From Alteribacter keqinensis (lineage in GTDB: Bacteria > Bacillota > Bacilli > Bacillales > Salisediminibacteriaceae), in assembly GCF_003710255.1 (NCBI RefSeq), contig NZ_RHIB01000002.1, positions 620,001 to 684,000 on the forward strand: DNA of 64,000 nt. Direction: 5' to 3'. Positions 33,129 to 42,074 of this stretch are shown one piece after another. The notes beneath the pieces are model-generated. The model did no database searches. It had not been told where the DNA came from and saw only the letters and a program-made list of their open reading frames with translations. The translations under genes were made by a program, and so were the position numbers. The first letter of the stretch is position 1, and the number at the start of each line of letters is the position of its first letter.

Positions 33129-34634
33129 CTATTTTTTACGGCGCTTTCCGGAAAAAGAGAATTCTTTTTTGCCTTCAGGACGGTTTCCTCCGCCGCGGCG
33201 CTGATCTTTCCCTCCACCGGAACGATGACGGTCATTACTGCGGTTGCCGCCTTTGTTTCCTCCACGGTAGCCGCCGCCACCTTTGCCTTTAGGTCCGGAG
33301 CCACGCTTAATGCGTACAGGCGGCTCACTGGTCAAGGTGATTTTCACTTCATTGGATGACTCTTTGCTTACCGTTTTAAGGGCTGCTGCAACCAATGTAA
33401 CGGCATCGTAGTTTTCAAGAAGCTCTTCTGCTTTATCCGTAAGGTCTGCGTAATCGCCGCCCGTTACGACTTCAAGGAGCTGCTCTGCTGCCTGCTGCTG
33501 ACGGCCGACGCTGGCATCTTGAAGAGTTGGTGCTTTTTCAACCGTCATCTTCTTCTTCGTTGTTTTCTCGATGATATTGATATGCTCTTTCTCACGTGGT
33601 GTTGCAAAGGAGAATGCCATACCGTGCTTACCGGCACGACCTGTACGTCCAATACGGTGAACGTAGCTCTCAGGATCTTGTGGCAAGTCAAAGTTAAACA
33701 CGTGAGATACGCCGCTAACATCAAGTCCACGAGCAGCAACGTCTGTCGCTACAAGAATTTCAATGCGCTTTTGTTTAAACTTCTGAATCACTTTGTCACG
33801 CTTGTTTTGCGGAAGATCACCGTGGATCCCTTCTACTTCATAACCACGTTGGAAAAGTGCGTCAGACAGCTCGTCTACACGACGCTTTGTACGACCGAAA
33901 ATGATGGCAAGTTCCGGAGAATGAATATCGATTAAACGGCAAAGTGTATCGAACTTTTGGCGTTCCTGTACTTCTACGTAACGCTGGTCGATATTCGATA
34001 CCGTCATTTCCTTCGCTTTAACCTTGATTTGCTCAGGGTTGTTCATGTGCTTGTTCAAAATCGTCTGCAGGCGCGGAGGCATTGTAGCAGAGAAAAGCAA
34101 TGTCTGACGGTTGTCCGGCACGCTCTCAAGAATTTCTTCAATTTCTTCTACGAAGCCCATGCTTAGCATTTCGTCAGCTTCATCCAACACAACAGTGTTA
34201 ATGTTGCCAAGAGAAATGGTTTTTCTTCTCATGTGGTCTTGAAGACGCCCCGGTGTTGCAACAATAATTTGCGGGTTTTTCTTCAACCCGCGAATTTGAC
34301 GGCCAATTTCTTGTCCTCCGTAAATTGGTAGACAGCGAACGTTGCTGTAACGACCGAGTTTGTTAAGCTCTTCAGCTACTTGAATCGCAAGTTCACGTGT
34401 AGGCGCAAGAACGATCCCTTGTGGGTGCCGCGCTTCTTGTTCCATCTTTTCTATTAACGGGATACCGAATGCTGCCGTTTTACCTGTACCTGTTTGTGCT
34501 TGACCAAGAACGTCTCTTCCAGCCTTGGCAATCGGAAGCACCTGCTTTTGAATTGGGGTAGCTTCTTCAAACCCCATTTGATCTAAAGACTTTAAAATCA
34601 TCGGATGAATATCTAATTCTGCAAAAACTGTCAA
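33129..34634 (-). CDS. cshA: DEAD-box ATP-dependent RNA helicase CshA
   Basis: A 501-residue DEAD-box helicase with Q motif (EEATPIQKQ), [23 protein letters not shown] and [10 protein letters not shown]. The C-terminal extension contains an RNA-binding domain and a basic Gly/Arg tail, as in CshA, which works with the RNA degradosome, ribosome assembly and cold adaptation. The start appears to be TTG 34634 behind AAAGGAG with a somewhat long spacing. It lies beside a cold-shock protein gene in the same direction. Confidence 0.92.
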   Translation of the reverse strand: MTVFAELDIHPMILKSLDQMGFEEATPIQKQVLPIAKAGRDVLGQAQTGTGKTAAFGIPLIEKMEQEARHPQGIVLAPTRELAIQVAEELNKLGRYSNVRCLPIYGGQEIGRQIRGLKKNPQIIVATPGRLQDHMRRKTISLGNINTVVLDEADEMLSMGFVEEIEEILESVPDNRQTLLFSATMPPRLQTILNKHMNNPEQIKVKAKEMTVSNIDQRYVEVQERQKFDTLCRLIDIHSPELAIIFGRTKRRVDELSDALFQRGYEVEGIHGDLPQNKRDKVIQKFKQKRIEILVATDVAARGLDVSGVSHVFNFDLPQDPESYVHRIGRTGRAGKHGMAFSFATPREKEHINIIEKTTKKKMTVEKAPTLQDASVGRQQQAAEQLLEVVTGGDYADLTDKAEELLENYDAVTLVAAALKTVSKESSNEVKITLTSEPPVRIKRGSGPKGKGGGGYRGGNKGGNRSNDRHRSGGGKDQRRGGGNRPEGKKEFSFSGKRRKK

Positions 34635-34925
34635 AAAAACCGAACTCCTTTATTTTTTAAATTTATATAATCAACAGCTCTCCACGTTCACGCGTGTTCA
34701 AAATGAACAAGGGATAATCTGTCCCCCGTCTTTCTAGTAACAACCATCATGGAGACTTCTATTATTATCCATTTATGTTCAGGATGAGCGTAATCTATCC
34801 TCTATTTTCACTTTAAATGAGACCTTCTATAACAAAGGCATAAAGAAAACCCGGGCAAAACCAGGCTGTATCAATGGCGGAGCCGTTATTATATATACTG
34901 CCCCGGGGGTGGCCCCCGTAAGCAC
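34635..34925. other. long leader region of cshA
   Basis: No gene is visible in about 290 bases. There is a GC hairpin CGGGGGTGGCCCCCG (34904-34918) just after the csp terminator. I could not place a convincing promoter. A long structured leader would be consistent with cold-responsive control, but this is inference. Confidence 0.35.
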
Positions 34926-34967
34926 TAAAAAGGGCATATTCCTGATACGTTGGAATATGCCCGTTTA
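34926..34967 (-). terminator. terminator of the cold-shock gene
   Basis: GGGCATATTCC pairs with GGAATATGCCC and is followed by TTTTTA on the minus strand. Confidence 0.85.
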
Positions 34968-34989
34968 TTCCTATTGGAATCGAGTTAAA

Positions 34990-35187
34990 TTACAGACGTA
35001 CAACGTTTGCTGCTTGTGGTCCGCGGTCGCCTTCAACGATTTCAAATTCAACGTCTTGACCTTCTTCAAGACTCTTGAAACCTTCAGATTGGATCGCAGA
35101 GAAGTGTACGAAAACGTCGTCTCCGTCTTCACGCTCGATAAAACCGAAACCTTTTTCTGAGTTAAACCATTTTACTTTACCTGTCAT
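34990..35187 (-). CDS. cold-shock protein (CspA family)
   Basis: A 65-residue single OB-fold RNA/DNA chaperone. RNP1 (KGFGFIE) and RNP2 (VFVHFSAI) are intact. These proteins melt mRNA structure after a temperature drop and in growing cells. AAAGGAGG precedes the ATG. A 120-base leader downstream of the promoter at 35315-35343 is typical of csp mRNAs. Confidence 0.95.
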   Translation of the reverse strand: MTGKVKWFNSEKGFGFIEREDGDDVFVHFSAIQSEGFKSLEEGQDVEFEIVEGDRGPQAANVVRL

Positions 35188-35310
35188 AATTGACGGCCTC
35201 CTTTAAAAGAAAAGAAAATTCGTGAAAACTGAATTACCGTAAAACCATGTTTCTCCAAAATCCTTACGAGGCCGGAAAAAATGTTTTTCGATATCCAGAT
35301 TTTCAATCTT
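35188..35310 (-). other. cold-shock mRNA leader
   Basis: About 120 bases between the predicted start of transcription (about 35308) and the csp ATG. Leaders of this length in csp genes commonly control translation at low temperature; I did not resolve a specific fold. Confidence 0.45.
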
Positions 35311-35314
35311 CTTC

Positions 35315-35343
35315 ACTATATCACGTAGGTATTCGAAAAGCAA
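35315..35343 (-). promoter_or_regulatory. extended -10 promoter of the cold-shock gene
   Basis: Minus strand TTGCTT (35343-35338), 17-bp spacer with TG before the -10, then TATAGT (35320-35315). Confidence 0.7.
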
Positions 35344-35394
35344 ATCCAAGACCGGTGGATAAAGCCTTCGAACTACCTTGATCCGGGTGAAAAG

Positions 35395-36306
35395 TCAGAT
35401 CACTAGTGCCCTGGTAACAGACTGACTGGCTGCGTGTGAAAGATTGTAGTCTTTGTAATCACAGCCGTACAGATAAAGAAGCGTACTAATGCAAAGGGAA
35501 ACAAACTGCGCTTTTACTTTTACAGCCTGACTCACATCCCCGTAGGCGTGGAAAAACGCCGGTCTGGCTTCCGGAGGCAGAAAGCTGTATGCAAAGGACA
35601 AGTCAACGGCCGGATCTCCTTTATGAACGTCTCCCCAGTCGATGATTCCTTTTAAAAGGTTTTCTTTTGGGTCAATCAGTACGTTCTTGATATGTAGATC
35701 TCCGTGGACAAGAGTTGGTTTATAGGAGTCAGTCAAGCCGTTTGTGTCTATGGTTTCCACATAACCGGTAAGCTTTTGGTATAGCGCTGTTTCACCGGTT
35801 CCTTTGATGTCTTGAATATACGAGTGGAGTTTGGGCAGGCGCTTATGAATGTCTGTCCGGTGCAGATAGTCCTCCGGTACTTTCCACTCGGGCTTCACAT
35901 CAACATTATGGAGTTTTTTAAGAAATTCACCCAGTGGTCTGGCTGAATGAGCCCGTTCTTTTTCTGAAAGATCATACGCTTGTTTACCCGGAATGTGTTT
36001 ATAGCCAAGAAACGGCCAAGGATAGCCATGAGAGGGCTTCCCGAAAAATTCTGGACGGGCAATATCAATGCCTTCGAATGTCGGAAGTTCAGGCAGCAGT
36101 CTCGCTTCTGTGTCCAAAAGGGCTGTCGCAACCTGACGCCTTGGAAAACGAAACACATACGTACCGTTGACCAGGTGGACGGTATTATCGAACCCTTGAT
36201 CAAGTTTCCGGACAGTAACTGGAATGAACCCGGGGAACTGTGCGGCAATCAGGTCAGCGGCCGCCCCCTCTCCTACTATCTGTTCTCCGTCCCAGAGTTT
36301 TGTCAC
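35395..36306 (-). CDS. aminoglycoside phosphotransferase (APH) family protein
   Basis: A 303-residue kinase-fold protein. The Brenner motif LVHGDLHIKNVLID and the metal motif GIIDWGDVHKGDPAVDL are typical of the APH family, whose members phosphorylate antibiotics, homoserine, macrolides or other small hydroxyl compounds. The target here cannot be assigned. GTG 36306 is chosen: it lies just after the ridA stop, with AAGGA eight bases upstream; the longer frame would overlap ridA. The two genes are probably one transcript. Confidence 0.82.
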   Translation of the reverse strand: MTKLWDGEQIVGEGAAADLIAAQFPGFIPVTVRKLDQGFDNTVHLVNGTYVFRFPRRQVATALLDTEARLLPELPTFEGIDIARPEFFGKPSHGYPWPFLGYKHIPGKQAYDLSEKERAHSARPLGEFLKKLHNVDVKPEWKVPEDYLHRTDIHKRLPKLHSYIQDIKGTGETALYQKLTGYVETIDTNGLTDSYKPTLVHGDLHIKNVLIDPKENLLKGIIDWGDVHKGDPAVDLSFAYSFLPPEARPAFFHAYGDVSQAVKVKAQFVSLCISTLLYLYGCDYKDYNLSHAASQSVTRALVI

Positions 36307-36310
36307 AGAA

Positions 36311-36691
36311 TTATTCCTTAATGGCAACCGCTTCGATTTCCACCAGTGCCCCTTTTGGCAGCTTGGCCACTTCCACCGCGCTTCTTGCAGGGTATGGCTC
36401 AGACAAATATGAAGAATAAATCTCATTTACCGTAGCAAAGTCGTTCATGTCCTGCAGGAAGATCGTCAGTTTAACTGCCTGCTTGAGGGAAGTTCCGCTT
36501 GCTTTGAGAACCGCATTGACGTTTTTCATGACGCGGTGGGTCTGAGCTTCAATGCCTGCCACCATCTCCATCGTTTCCGGGTCAAGACCGATCTGCCCGG
36601 ATGTGTAAACGAAGCCGTTAACTGTCACAGCTTGAGAGTACGGGCCTATGGCATCAGGTGCATGGCTGGTTTGTACAGGTTGGATTTTCAT
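36311..36691 (-). CDS. ridA: RidA family enamine/imine deaminase
   Basis: A 126-residue protein of the YjgF/YER057c/UK114 family (B. subtilis YabJ). RidA hydrolyses reactive 2-aminoacrylate-type enamines released by PLP enzymes. The segments IGPYSQAV, SGQIGLDP and the C-terminal ARSAVEVAKLPKGALVEIEA, with the conserved Arg, are present. AGGAGG precedes the ATG. It is followed four bases later by the APH-family gene. Confidence 0.92.
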   Translation of the reverse strand: MKIQPVQTSHAPDAIGPYSQAVTVNGFVYTSGQIGLDPETMEMVAGIEAQTHRVMKNVNAVLKASGTSLKQAVKLTIFLQDMNDFATVNEIYSSYLSEPYPARSAVEVAKLPKGALVEIEAVAIKE

Positions 36692-36789
36692 AATGGATGT
36701 CCTCCTTGTGGATGTTGGTTTTCAGGGTGATTTGAGTATAGTTTAGCATAGATGGAGGGGTGGGTTGGAGGTGATTTCCTGAACAATCA

Positions 36790-36935
36790 TACATTTTCTT
36801 GCTCCGTTATTACACTTTGCAAGACCGATTTTACGGTTAGTTCTCTGCTTTTTGCACTTATCGCCCGGTATTTTACACTTCTCACTCCGTTTTATACACT
36901 TAACACGTTCTATTTTACAGTTAGAATTGATACCC
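36790..36935. repeat. 21-bp period array, site 4
   Basis: Units beginning at 36810, 36831, 36852, 36873, 36894 and 36915 are spaced exactly 21 bases apart; each starts with a variant of TTACACTT followed by about 13 variable bases. This is the cleanest of the five arrays. A minus-strand frame (36743-37021) reads as seven-residue repeats beginning KC, but no ribosome-binding site supports translation. Confidence 0.85.
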
Positions 36936-37035
36936 CCACGCACGTGCTCCGGGTTGCCAAAGGAAATTACCCCATCAAAAATGCCCCCCTGAAAAGAGAG
37001 GCATTCCCAACATCCACACAACAGCTATAACTCAC

Positions 37036-38034
37036 CTACCTCGGTCCATACGACGACAGCTGAATCAGGATATCTTCCTGTTCCTGCCACAGCTTTTGAG
37101 CCGTCCCGACGTCAACGGTTTCAAACGTAATTGTCCCGCCCGGTGGAAGCTGGGCTACTTTCCACAAATCCACACTGATCACCGTAGCTATCTTCGCATA
37201 ACCGCCGGTTGTCTGGCGGTCAGCAAGCAAAATGATCGGCTGCCCGTCACCAGGGACCTGAATCGACCCGGGGGCTATGGCGTCGGAATAGATATCCGCT
37301 CCTTTGTCCGCCAGGTGGGAAAGAGGCACGTCTCCTTCAAGACGATAGCCCATCCGGTCAGACTGGGGGCTGACCCGATACTCGTCCTGCAAAAATCGTT
37401 CCAGCGATTCTTCTTCAAAAGCTTCTTGCTGGGGACCCATGACTACCCGTACCCGGGCTGTTTTGCCGTAATCCGGAATATATTCGGCCATCACTTTCCG
37501 CCCTCCGTGGACACCGAGATCTCCTGTCCTTTTCCCGACCTTCAGCCGGTCGTCTTTTCTCAGTTCACGGCCTTCAAATCCACCTATTCCTGCCCGGACA
37601 GCTGTACTTTTACTTCCCATAACAACAGGAACATCGATCCCGCCGTGAACACTCATGTATGTTCGAACGCCGTTCCCGGCATGACCGAAACGGATTTCTT
37701 CACCTGCCTGAACGTAATAGCTCTTCCACATGCTGACGGGTTCTCCTGCAATGACCGGCTTCATGTTACCACCGGTGAAAGCAACAACCATATCTTCTTC
37801 CGCTCTCAAAAAAGGGCCTGAAACGGTCATCTCAAGAGCCGCCTCGTCGCGCCAGTTTCCAACGAGGACATTGGCTACCTGCAAAGCATAGCTGTCCATC
37901 ACTCCGCTTGTTCCGAGACCGAATTGCTGATAACCTTCCCTGCCGAGATCCTGAACGGTGGTGAGAAGTCCCGGTTTGATAACCGAAATTCCGCCATTAT
38001 TTTCCTTGCTTTTTGTTGTTGGATGATTGGTCAC
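37036..38034 (-). CDS. pxpC: 5-oxoprolinase subunit PxpC
   Basis: A 332-residue protein of the KipA/biotin-dependent carboxyltransferase family. Typical are GLLTTVQDLGREGYQQFGLGTSGVMD at the start, HGGIDVPVVMGSKST and the C-terminal ILLADRQTTGGYAKIATV. With PxpA and PxpB it hydrolyses 5-oxoproline (pyroglutamate) to glutamate with ATP. Its ATG overlaps the pxpA stop (ATGA). B. subtilis KipA is also linked to sporulation-kinase control through KipI. Confidence 0.9.
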   Translation of the reverse strand: MTNHPTTKSKENNGGISVIKPGLLTTVQDLGREGYQQFGLGTSGVMDSYALQVANVLVGNWRDEAALEMTVSGPFLRAEEDMVVAFTGGNMKPVIAGEPVSMWKSYYVQAGEEIRFGHAGNGVRTYMSVHGGIDVPVVMGSKSTAVRAGIGGFEGRELRKDDRLKVGKRTGDLGVHGGRKVMAEYIPDYGKTARVRVVMGPQQEAFEEESLERFLQDEYRVSPQSDRMGYRLEGDVPLSHLADKGADIYSDAIAPGSIQVPGDGQPIILLADRQTTGGYAKIATVISVDLWKVAQLPPGGTITFETVDVGTAQKLWQEQEDILIQLSSYGPR

Positions 38035-38798
38035 TTGTCACTCACCCGCTTTATCTCAATGCCCGCCTGGGTAAATGCTTCTTGAAGCTGTTTTACAAAA
38101 ACCAGTGCCTGTGCACCGTCTCCGTGCACGCAAATGGTGTCTGCCTGAACAGGCACAAGCGTACCGTCCACGGCTTCAACTTTGCCCTCCCGCACCATTC
38201 GTACGGCCCTTTCAATCACAACATTCTCATCGTGAAGCACAGCACCTGCGATTGTTCTGGAGGTGAGGGAGCCATCTGCCTGGTAGGCGCGGTCTGCGAA
38301 CACTTCTTCCGCTACATTGAGCCCCTGCTCTTTACCTGCTTTCACAAGCTCACTTCCCGCAAGGCCAAATAAAATGAATGACGGATCAAGATCGCTGACT
38401 GCACGAGCCACTGCATCAGCTACTGCACGATCTTTGGCAGCCATATTGAACAAAGCACCGTGAGGCTTTACGTGCTGTATGTGAGCTCCTTTCAGATCAA
38501 CGAACGCCCGGAGAGCTCCAATCTGATACACGACCATGTTATAGACGTCTTCCGGGTCTACTTCAATATAACGCCTTCCAAAGCCGGCGAGGTCAGGCAG
38601 GCCTGGATGAGCCCCGATACCAACTCCATTCTGTACAGCCAGATTCACCGTGCGCTGCATCACGTTATGGTCACCTGCATGATAGCCGCAGGCAATGTTC
38701 GCCGAACTGACAAGCTCGAGGATGCCTTCATCGTTTCCGAAGACATAGTTTCCAAAGCTTTCTCCCAGATCACTGTTTAGATCAATTCGCATGCTCAT
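38031..38798 (-). CDS. pxpA: 5-oxoprolinase subunit PxpA (LamB/YcsF family)
   Basis: A 255-residue protein beginning MRIDLNSDLGESFG and containing SANIACGYHAGD, GAHPGLPDLAGFGRR and HVKPHGALFN, all hallmarks of the family. It is the subunit that opens the pyroglutamate ring together with PxpB/C. It overlaps pxpB by 17 bases and pxpC by 4, so the three genes form one tight operon. Confidence 0.93.
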   Translation of the reverse strand: MSMRIDLNSDLGESFGNYVFGNDEGILELVSSANIACGYHAGDHNVMQRTVNLAVQNGVGIGAHPGLPDLAGFGRRYIEVDPEDVYNMVVYQIGALRAFVDLKGAHIQHVKPHGALFNMAAKDRAVADAVARAVSDLDPSFILFGLAGSELVKAGKEQGLNVAEEVFADRAYQADGSLTSRTIAGAVLHDENVVIERAVRMVREGKVEAVDGTLVPVQADTICVHGDGAQALVFVKQLQEAFTQAGIEIKRVSDK

Positions 38799-39534
38799 TT
38801 GCGTCCGCCTCCTCTGTCTCTATCTTTACGACACTTTTGCCATCTTCAGCGCGTGCGAGAAGTTCCTCGTACTCTTCTTTTTCCACGGCAAAAAAGCGGA
38901 GCCGGTCTCCTGCCCGGAACAAAAACGGATCTTCTTTATCAGGATCAAATAACCTTGCCGGCGTATGACCGATCAGCTGCCATCCGCCTGGTGAGTCGAG
39001 AGGGTAAATTCCTGTCTGCTCCCCGGCAATCCCTACTGATCCTGCACTTACTTTTTGCCTTGGCTTGTCCAGCCGGGGGGTATGAAGACGATCTGAAAGA
39101 CCTCCCAGATATGGAAATCCCGGTGCAAACCCTAGCATATAAACAAGATAACCCGGCTCAGTATGGAGGCGGATTACCTCCTCTTCCTCCAATTGATGGC
39201 GGGCTGCCAGGCGGGAAAGATCCGGTCCCTTTTCGCCGCCGTATAAGACAGGAACGGAAATGACCCGGACAGGACGGGACACAGAGGTCCCTGCCCGCTC
39301 CGATAACCCGTTAAGCCATAGGGCTATTTCATCGTACTTCACGAGCTCTGGTTTATAAAAAACGGTCACCGAAGTATAGGCTGGCACCCATTCTGCGATG
39401 GCCGAGTGATTTTCCTCTTCGAGTACAGCACAAAAAGACCGAATGTGCTGGTGTACTGTATCTGATATTTCTTCTTTGAAGCCTATACGGACAGCACGGT
39501 CGCCCGCAGGCTTTATGGATTGGATCATACTCAC
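38782..39534 (-). CDS. pxpB: 5-oxoprolinase subunit PxpB (KipI family)
   Basis: A 250-residue protein of the KipI/AHS1 family, with PAGDRAVRIGF at the start, YLVYMLGFAPGFPYLGGL and AGEQTGIYPLDSPGGWQLIG. It is the first gene of pxpBAC. The start is GTG 39534, seven bases after AAGGAGG. In B. subtilis KipI also inhibits sporulation kinase A, so both metabolic and regulatory roles are possible. Confidence 0.92.
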   Translation of the reverse strand: MSMIQSIKPAGDRAVRIGFKEEISDTVHQHIRSFCAVLEEENHSAIAEWVPAYTSVTVFYKPELVKYDEIALWLNGLSERAGTSVSRPVRVISVPVLYGGEKGPDLSRLAARHQLEEEEVIRLHTEPGYLVYMLGFAPGFPYLGGLSDRLHTPRLDKPRQKVSAGSVGIAGEQTGIYPLDSPGGWQLIGHTPARLFDPDKEDPFLFRAGDRLRFFAVEKEEYEELLARAEDGKSVVKIETEEADANEHAN

Positions 39535-39607
39535 TCGTTTTCCTCCTTGCCAACTTGTTACCTTCCTTTAACTATAACAAAAAGCCCATTTACTCTTGAG
39601 TATCGCT

Positions 39608-40087
39608 TTAGCGAATATTGACGCGATAACCCGGCTGAGGACGGTTCTCCTCTTCTTTACCGAGATGACTCGTACAATTGGGGCATCTCATGGCACGAAG
39701 CGAGATATCCGAAAAGCAGAAAGGGCACGTTTTCTGCCGCCCTGCCTCTTTTGGAAGCCGTTTTAAACGGTTCATCTGGAGAATAAGCAAATACGCTGCA
39801 AATGCGATGATGACGAAGTGGACTACAGCTTCAATAAACACGCCATAGTTAATAGTCGCGGCTCCCGCCTCCTGAGCATCAGACAGTGAACGATAGTGTC
39901 CTCCCGACAGATTTACATAGAGATTGGAAAAGTCGACACGGCCGAGAAGAAGACCTATAGGAGGCATGACAATATCCGAAACGAAAGAACTGACGATTTT
40001 CCCAAAGGCCGCACCGATAATAATCCCGATCCCCATGTCCACCACGGAGCCTCTTGTTGCGAATTCCTTTAATCCTTTTAAGAACAT
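39608..40087 (-). CDS. mscL: large-conductance mechanosensitive channel with C-terminal zinc ribbon
   Basis: A 159-residue MscL. The pore helix region FATRGSVVDMGIGIIIGAAFGKIV and the second membrane helix near residues 85-103 are normal. The protein is longer than the usual 130 residues because of a C-terminal CxxC-X10-CxxC zinc ribbon (Cys 121, 124, 135, 138). MscL is an emergency valve opened by membrane tension on osmotic down-shock. ATG 40087 follows AGGAGG by eight bases; the GTG at 40096 overlaps that site. Confidence 0.9.
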   Translation of the reverse strand: MFLKGLKEFATRGSVVDMGIGIIIGAAFGKIVSSFVSDIVMPPIGLLLGRVDFSNLYVNLSGGHYRSLSDAQEAGAATINYGVFIEAVVHFVIIAFAAYLLILQMNRLKRLPKEAGRQKTCPFCFSDISLRAMRCPNCTSHLGKEEENRPQPGYRVNIR

Positions 40088-40163
40088 GACAGGCACCTCC
40101 TATGAAGAAGGTATGTCCCTTATACAGGTTTATGCACCCCGGTTCAGCATCACCCGCCTTACG

Positions 40164-40204
40164 AAAAAAGGTCCTTAAAAAGCCCGATGCTTTTTAAGAA
40201 CCTT
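40164..40204 (-). terminator. terminator of the transglutaminase operon
   Basis: Minus strand AAGGTTCTTAAAAAGC pairs with GCTTTTTAAGGACCTT, followed by TTTT. Confidence 0.85.
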
Positions 40205-40208
40205 GTCG

Positions 40209-41063
40209 TTACTGAGAGTCAAGAAGGGTACAGCTTACGTTTACGGTCAAGGTATGCTGGCCGCCGCGATACACTCCCTGAAGAGGGCTCAGGTCTGAAT
40301 AGTCCCGTCCTGTACCTACGCGGATGTGGTGCTCAAGAGCCTCGACATTGTTTGTCGGGTCCAGACCGCACCAGCCGATACCCGGTACCATCACTTCTAC
40401 CCAGGCATGTGTTGCTGCATCACCAATCAGTGCTGAATTCTCTCCAACATACAAATAGCCGCTAACATACCGGGCCGGAATGAGCCGGGCATGAAGAACA
40501 CCCAGCATCACATGTGTGAAGTCCTGACACACACCTGCTTTAAGAGGGAACGACTCGTGCGCTTTTGTAGTTACATTGGTTACATTCGTGTCATACGAGA
40601 ATCGTTCATGGATATAGCGCATCACTTCAATGGCGAATTGTACAGGATTGTGAATGTCGCCTACTTCCGCCACTATTTCATCTACTTGTTCTTTATACAA
40701 GAACGTGTAGGGTGTGTCGTTCAAATAAGCAAGATAATGCTTTCGGAACAAGTCCGAATGGTAGATGTTTCTCATCTCAGTCGAATAATCGACCATTTTG
40801 ATAAACGGACTTCGCTGGATACTCACGATGGACGTCGTTTTCACTTCCAGATTTTCATGGACTTCCGGAATAAAAAACGTCTCAACTGTATTCCCCCAGA
40901 GGTCCACATGCTCTTTTGTCAACGAGCTTGGATTAATGTCAGAGCGGTACGATAAAAGGCGCTGACACTCGTCGGTTCTCGGTTTTAACCGGATGTGGTT
41001 CATACTCTGGTCTACGGGAGTCTCATAATGAAAGCGATTGGTGTGCTCGATCTGGTATTTCAT
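40209..41063 (-). CDS. transglutaminase-like protein (COG1305 type)
   Basis: A 284-residue protein with a bacterial transglutaminase N-terminal region (residues 1-90) and a papain-fold core. The catalytic triad is visible: Cys in GVCQDFTHVMLG, His in THAWVEVMVPG and Asp in GLDPTNN. Members are probably peptidases or amide-transfer enzymes. It is the last gene of a three-gene operon with the alpha-E and ATP-grasp proteins, a conserved partnership. Confidence 0.88.
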   Translation of the reverse strand: MKYQIEHTNRFHYETPVDQSMNHIRLKPRTDECQRLLSYRSDINPSSLTKEHVDLWGNTVETFFIPEVHENLEVKTTSIVSIQRSPFIKMVDYSTEMRNIYHSDLFRKHYLAYLNDTPYTFLYKEQVDEIVAEVGDIHNPVQFAIEVMRYIHERFSYDTNVTNVTTKAHESFPLKAGVCQDFTHVMLGVLHARLIPARYVSGYLYVGENSALIGDAATHAWVEVMVPGIGWCGLDPTNNVEALEHHIRVGTGRDYSDLSPLQGVYRGGQHTLTVNVSCTLLDSQ

Positions 41064-41078
41064 GCCTGCCTTCCCCTC

Positions 41079-42074
41079 TCAATTCTGGAACTGTGTCATA
41101 ACCCCCACTGACGAATCAGCCGGTTCAATTAAATAATATGTTTTTGAGAAAATACGTCCGATGTTGTTACAGTGATCTTGGAACTGATCCAGAAATTCAC
41201 CAAGCTCGTGCATTTGCAGATCTTTAATCTTCATTTCATCAAATTCAATTTTCACCCGTTCAATCGCATCAAACAGCTCTTCCGAGTAATGGGACACTTT
41301 CCCGCCTTCCATGTCCTTAACTGCATCCCAAACGTGGTTTACGCAGTATTGAATCGAGCGGGGAAACGTGCCATCAGTGATTAAAAAGGCCAGGACATCT
41401 TTAGCTGAAATGGTCGGTGGATACTTTTTCAGATAAGCATCGTGACCATTCACAAACTGCAGTGCTGCCAGCCAGTAATAATAATGATGAGCTTCAGGGT
41501 TTTCTGCTTCTTTCCGTGCTTTTTCACACATGACATTCAGAATACGCGCGGTTTTTTCCGCCCGCTCAAGCCACTTGCCGATCTGAATAAAGGTATAGGT
41601 TTCGTCTCTGGTCATGGACGATTCAATAACCCCCTGAGTCGTAAAGGACATCAGCTTGATTTCCCGGAGCAGGTGATCTACTTCTTTCAAATTCCAATAT
41701 TGACGATCTACGTCAATGCTATTCCAGTAGCACTCGTTTAAGCACTCCCACAGTTCATGAGGAATGATTTCACGGGCTGACTTTGCATTATCCCGGGCAT
41801 AGCCGATACAGTTGGCAAGTGAGTTCGGGTTTTGCTCCTGAAATGCCAGGTACTGGACAATTGTATCCGGGTTAAAGGTAGAATATTCCTGTTTGTAATC
41901 AGAAAATGAAGCACAAATTTCAATAACCTCTTCCCAGTCACGTTCAGCTACTGCATCGGTATCAGAGGCTTCGAGCATATTAATTAACCTCGCACTTAAT
42001 ACTCTGCTGTTGTTTTCGGCACGTTCGATGTTTCTTGCCATCCAGTATAACGAATCCGCAACACGGCTCAGCAT
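41079..42074 (-). CDS. alpha-E domain protein (DUF403)
   Basis: A 331-residue all-helical protein. The start LSRVADSLYWMARNIERAENNSRVL is the family signature. Function is not established; it always accompanies a circularly permuted ATP-grasp enzyme and often a transglutaminase, as here. Its start lies seven bases inside the ATP-grasp gene, so the two are translationally coupled. Confidence 0.9.
   Translation of the reverse strand: MLSRVADSLYWMARNIERAENNSRVLSARLINMLEASDTDAVAERDWEEVIEICASFSDYKQEYSTFNPDTIVQYLAFQEQNPNSLANCIGYARDNAKSAREIIPHELWECLNECYWNSIDVDRQYWNLKEVDHLLREIKLMSFTTQGVIESSMTRDETYTFIQIGKWLERAEKTARILNVMCEKARKEAENPEAHHYYYWLAALQFVNGHDAYLKKYPPTISAKDVLAFLITDGTFPRSIQYCVNHVWDAVKDMEGGKVSHYSEELFDAIERVKIEFDEMKIKDLQMHELGEFLDQFQDHCNNIGRIFSKTYYLIEPADSSVGVMTQFQN

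Noticed and set aside
36790-36935. CRISPR array
   Set aside because: Units are 21 bp with a short, imperfect constant part and no 25-40-bp spacers; no cas gene is near.
37096-37821. 241-codon plus-strand open frame
   Set aside because: Antisense to pxpC, which has strong family motifs; no start signal.
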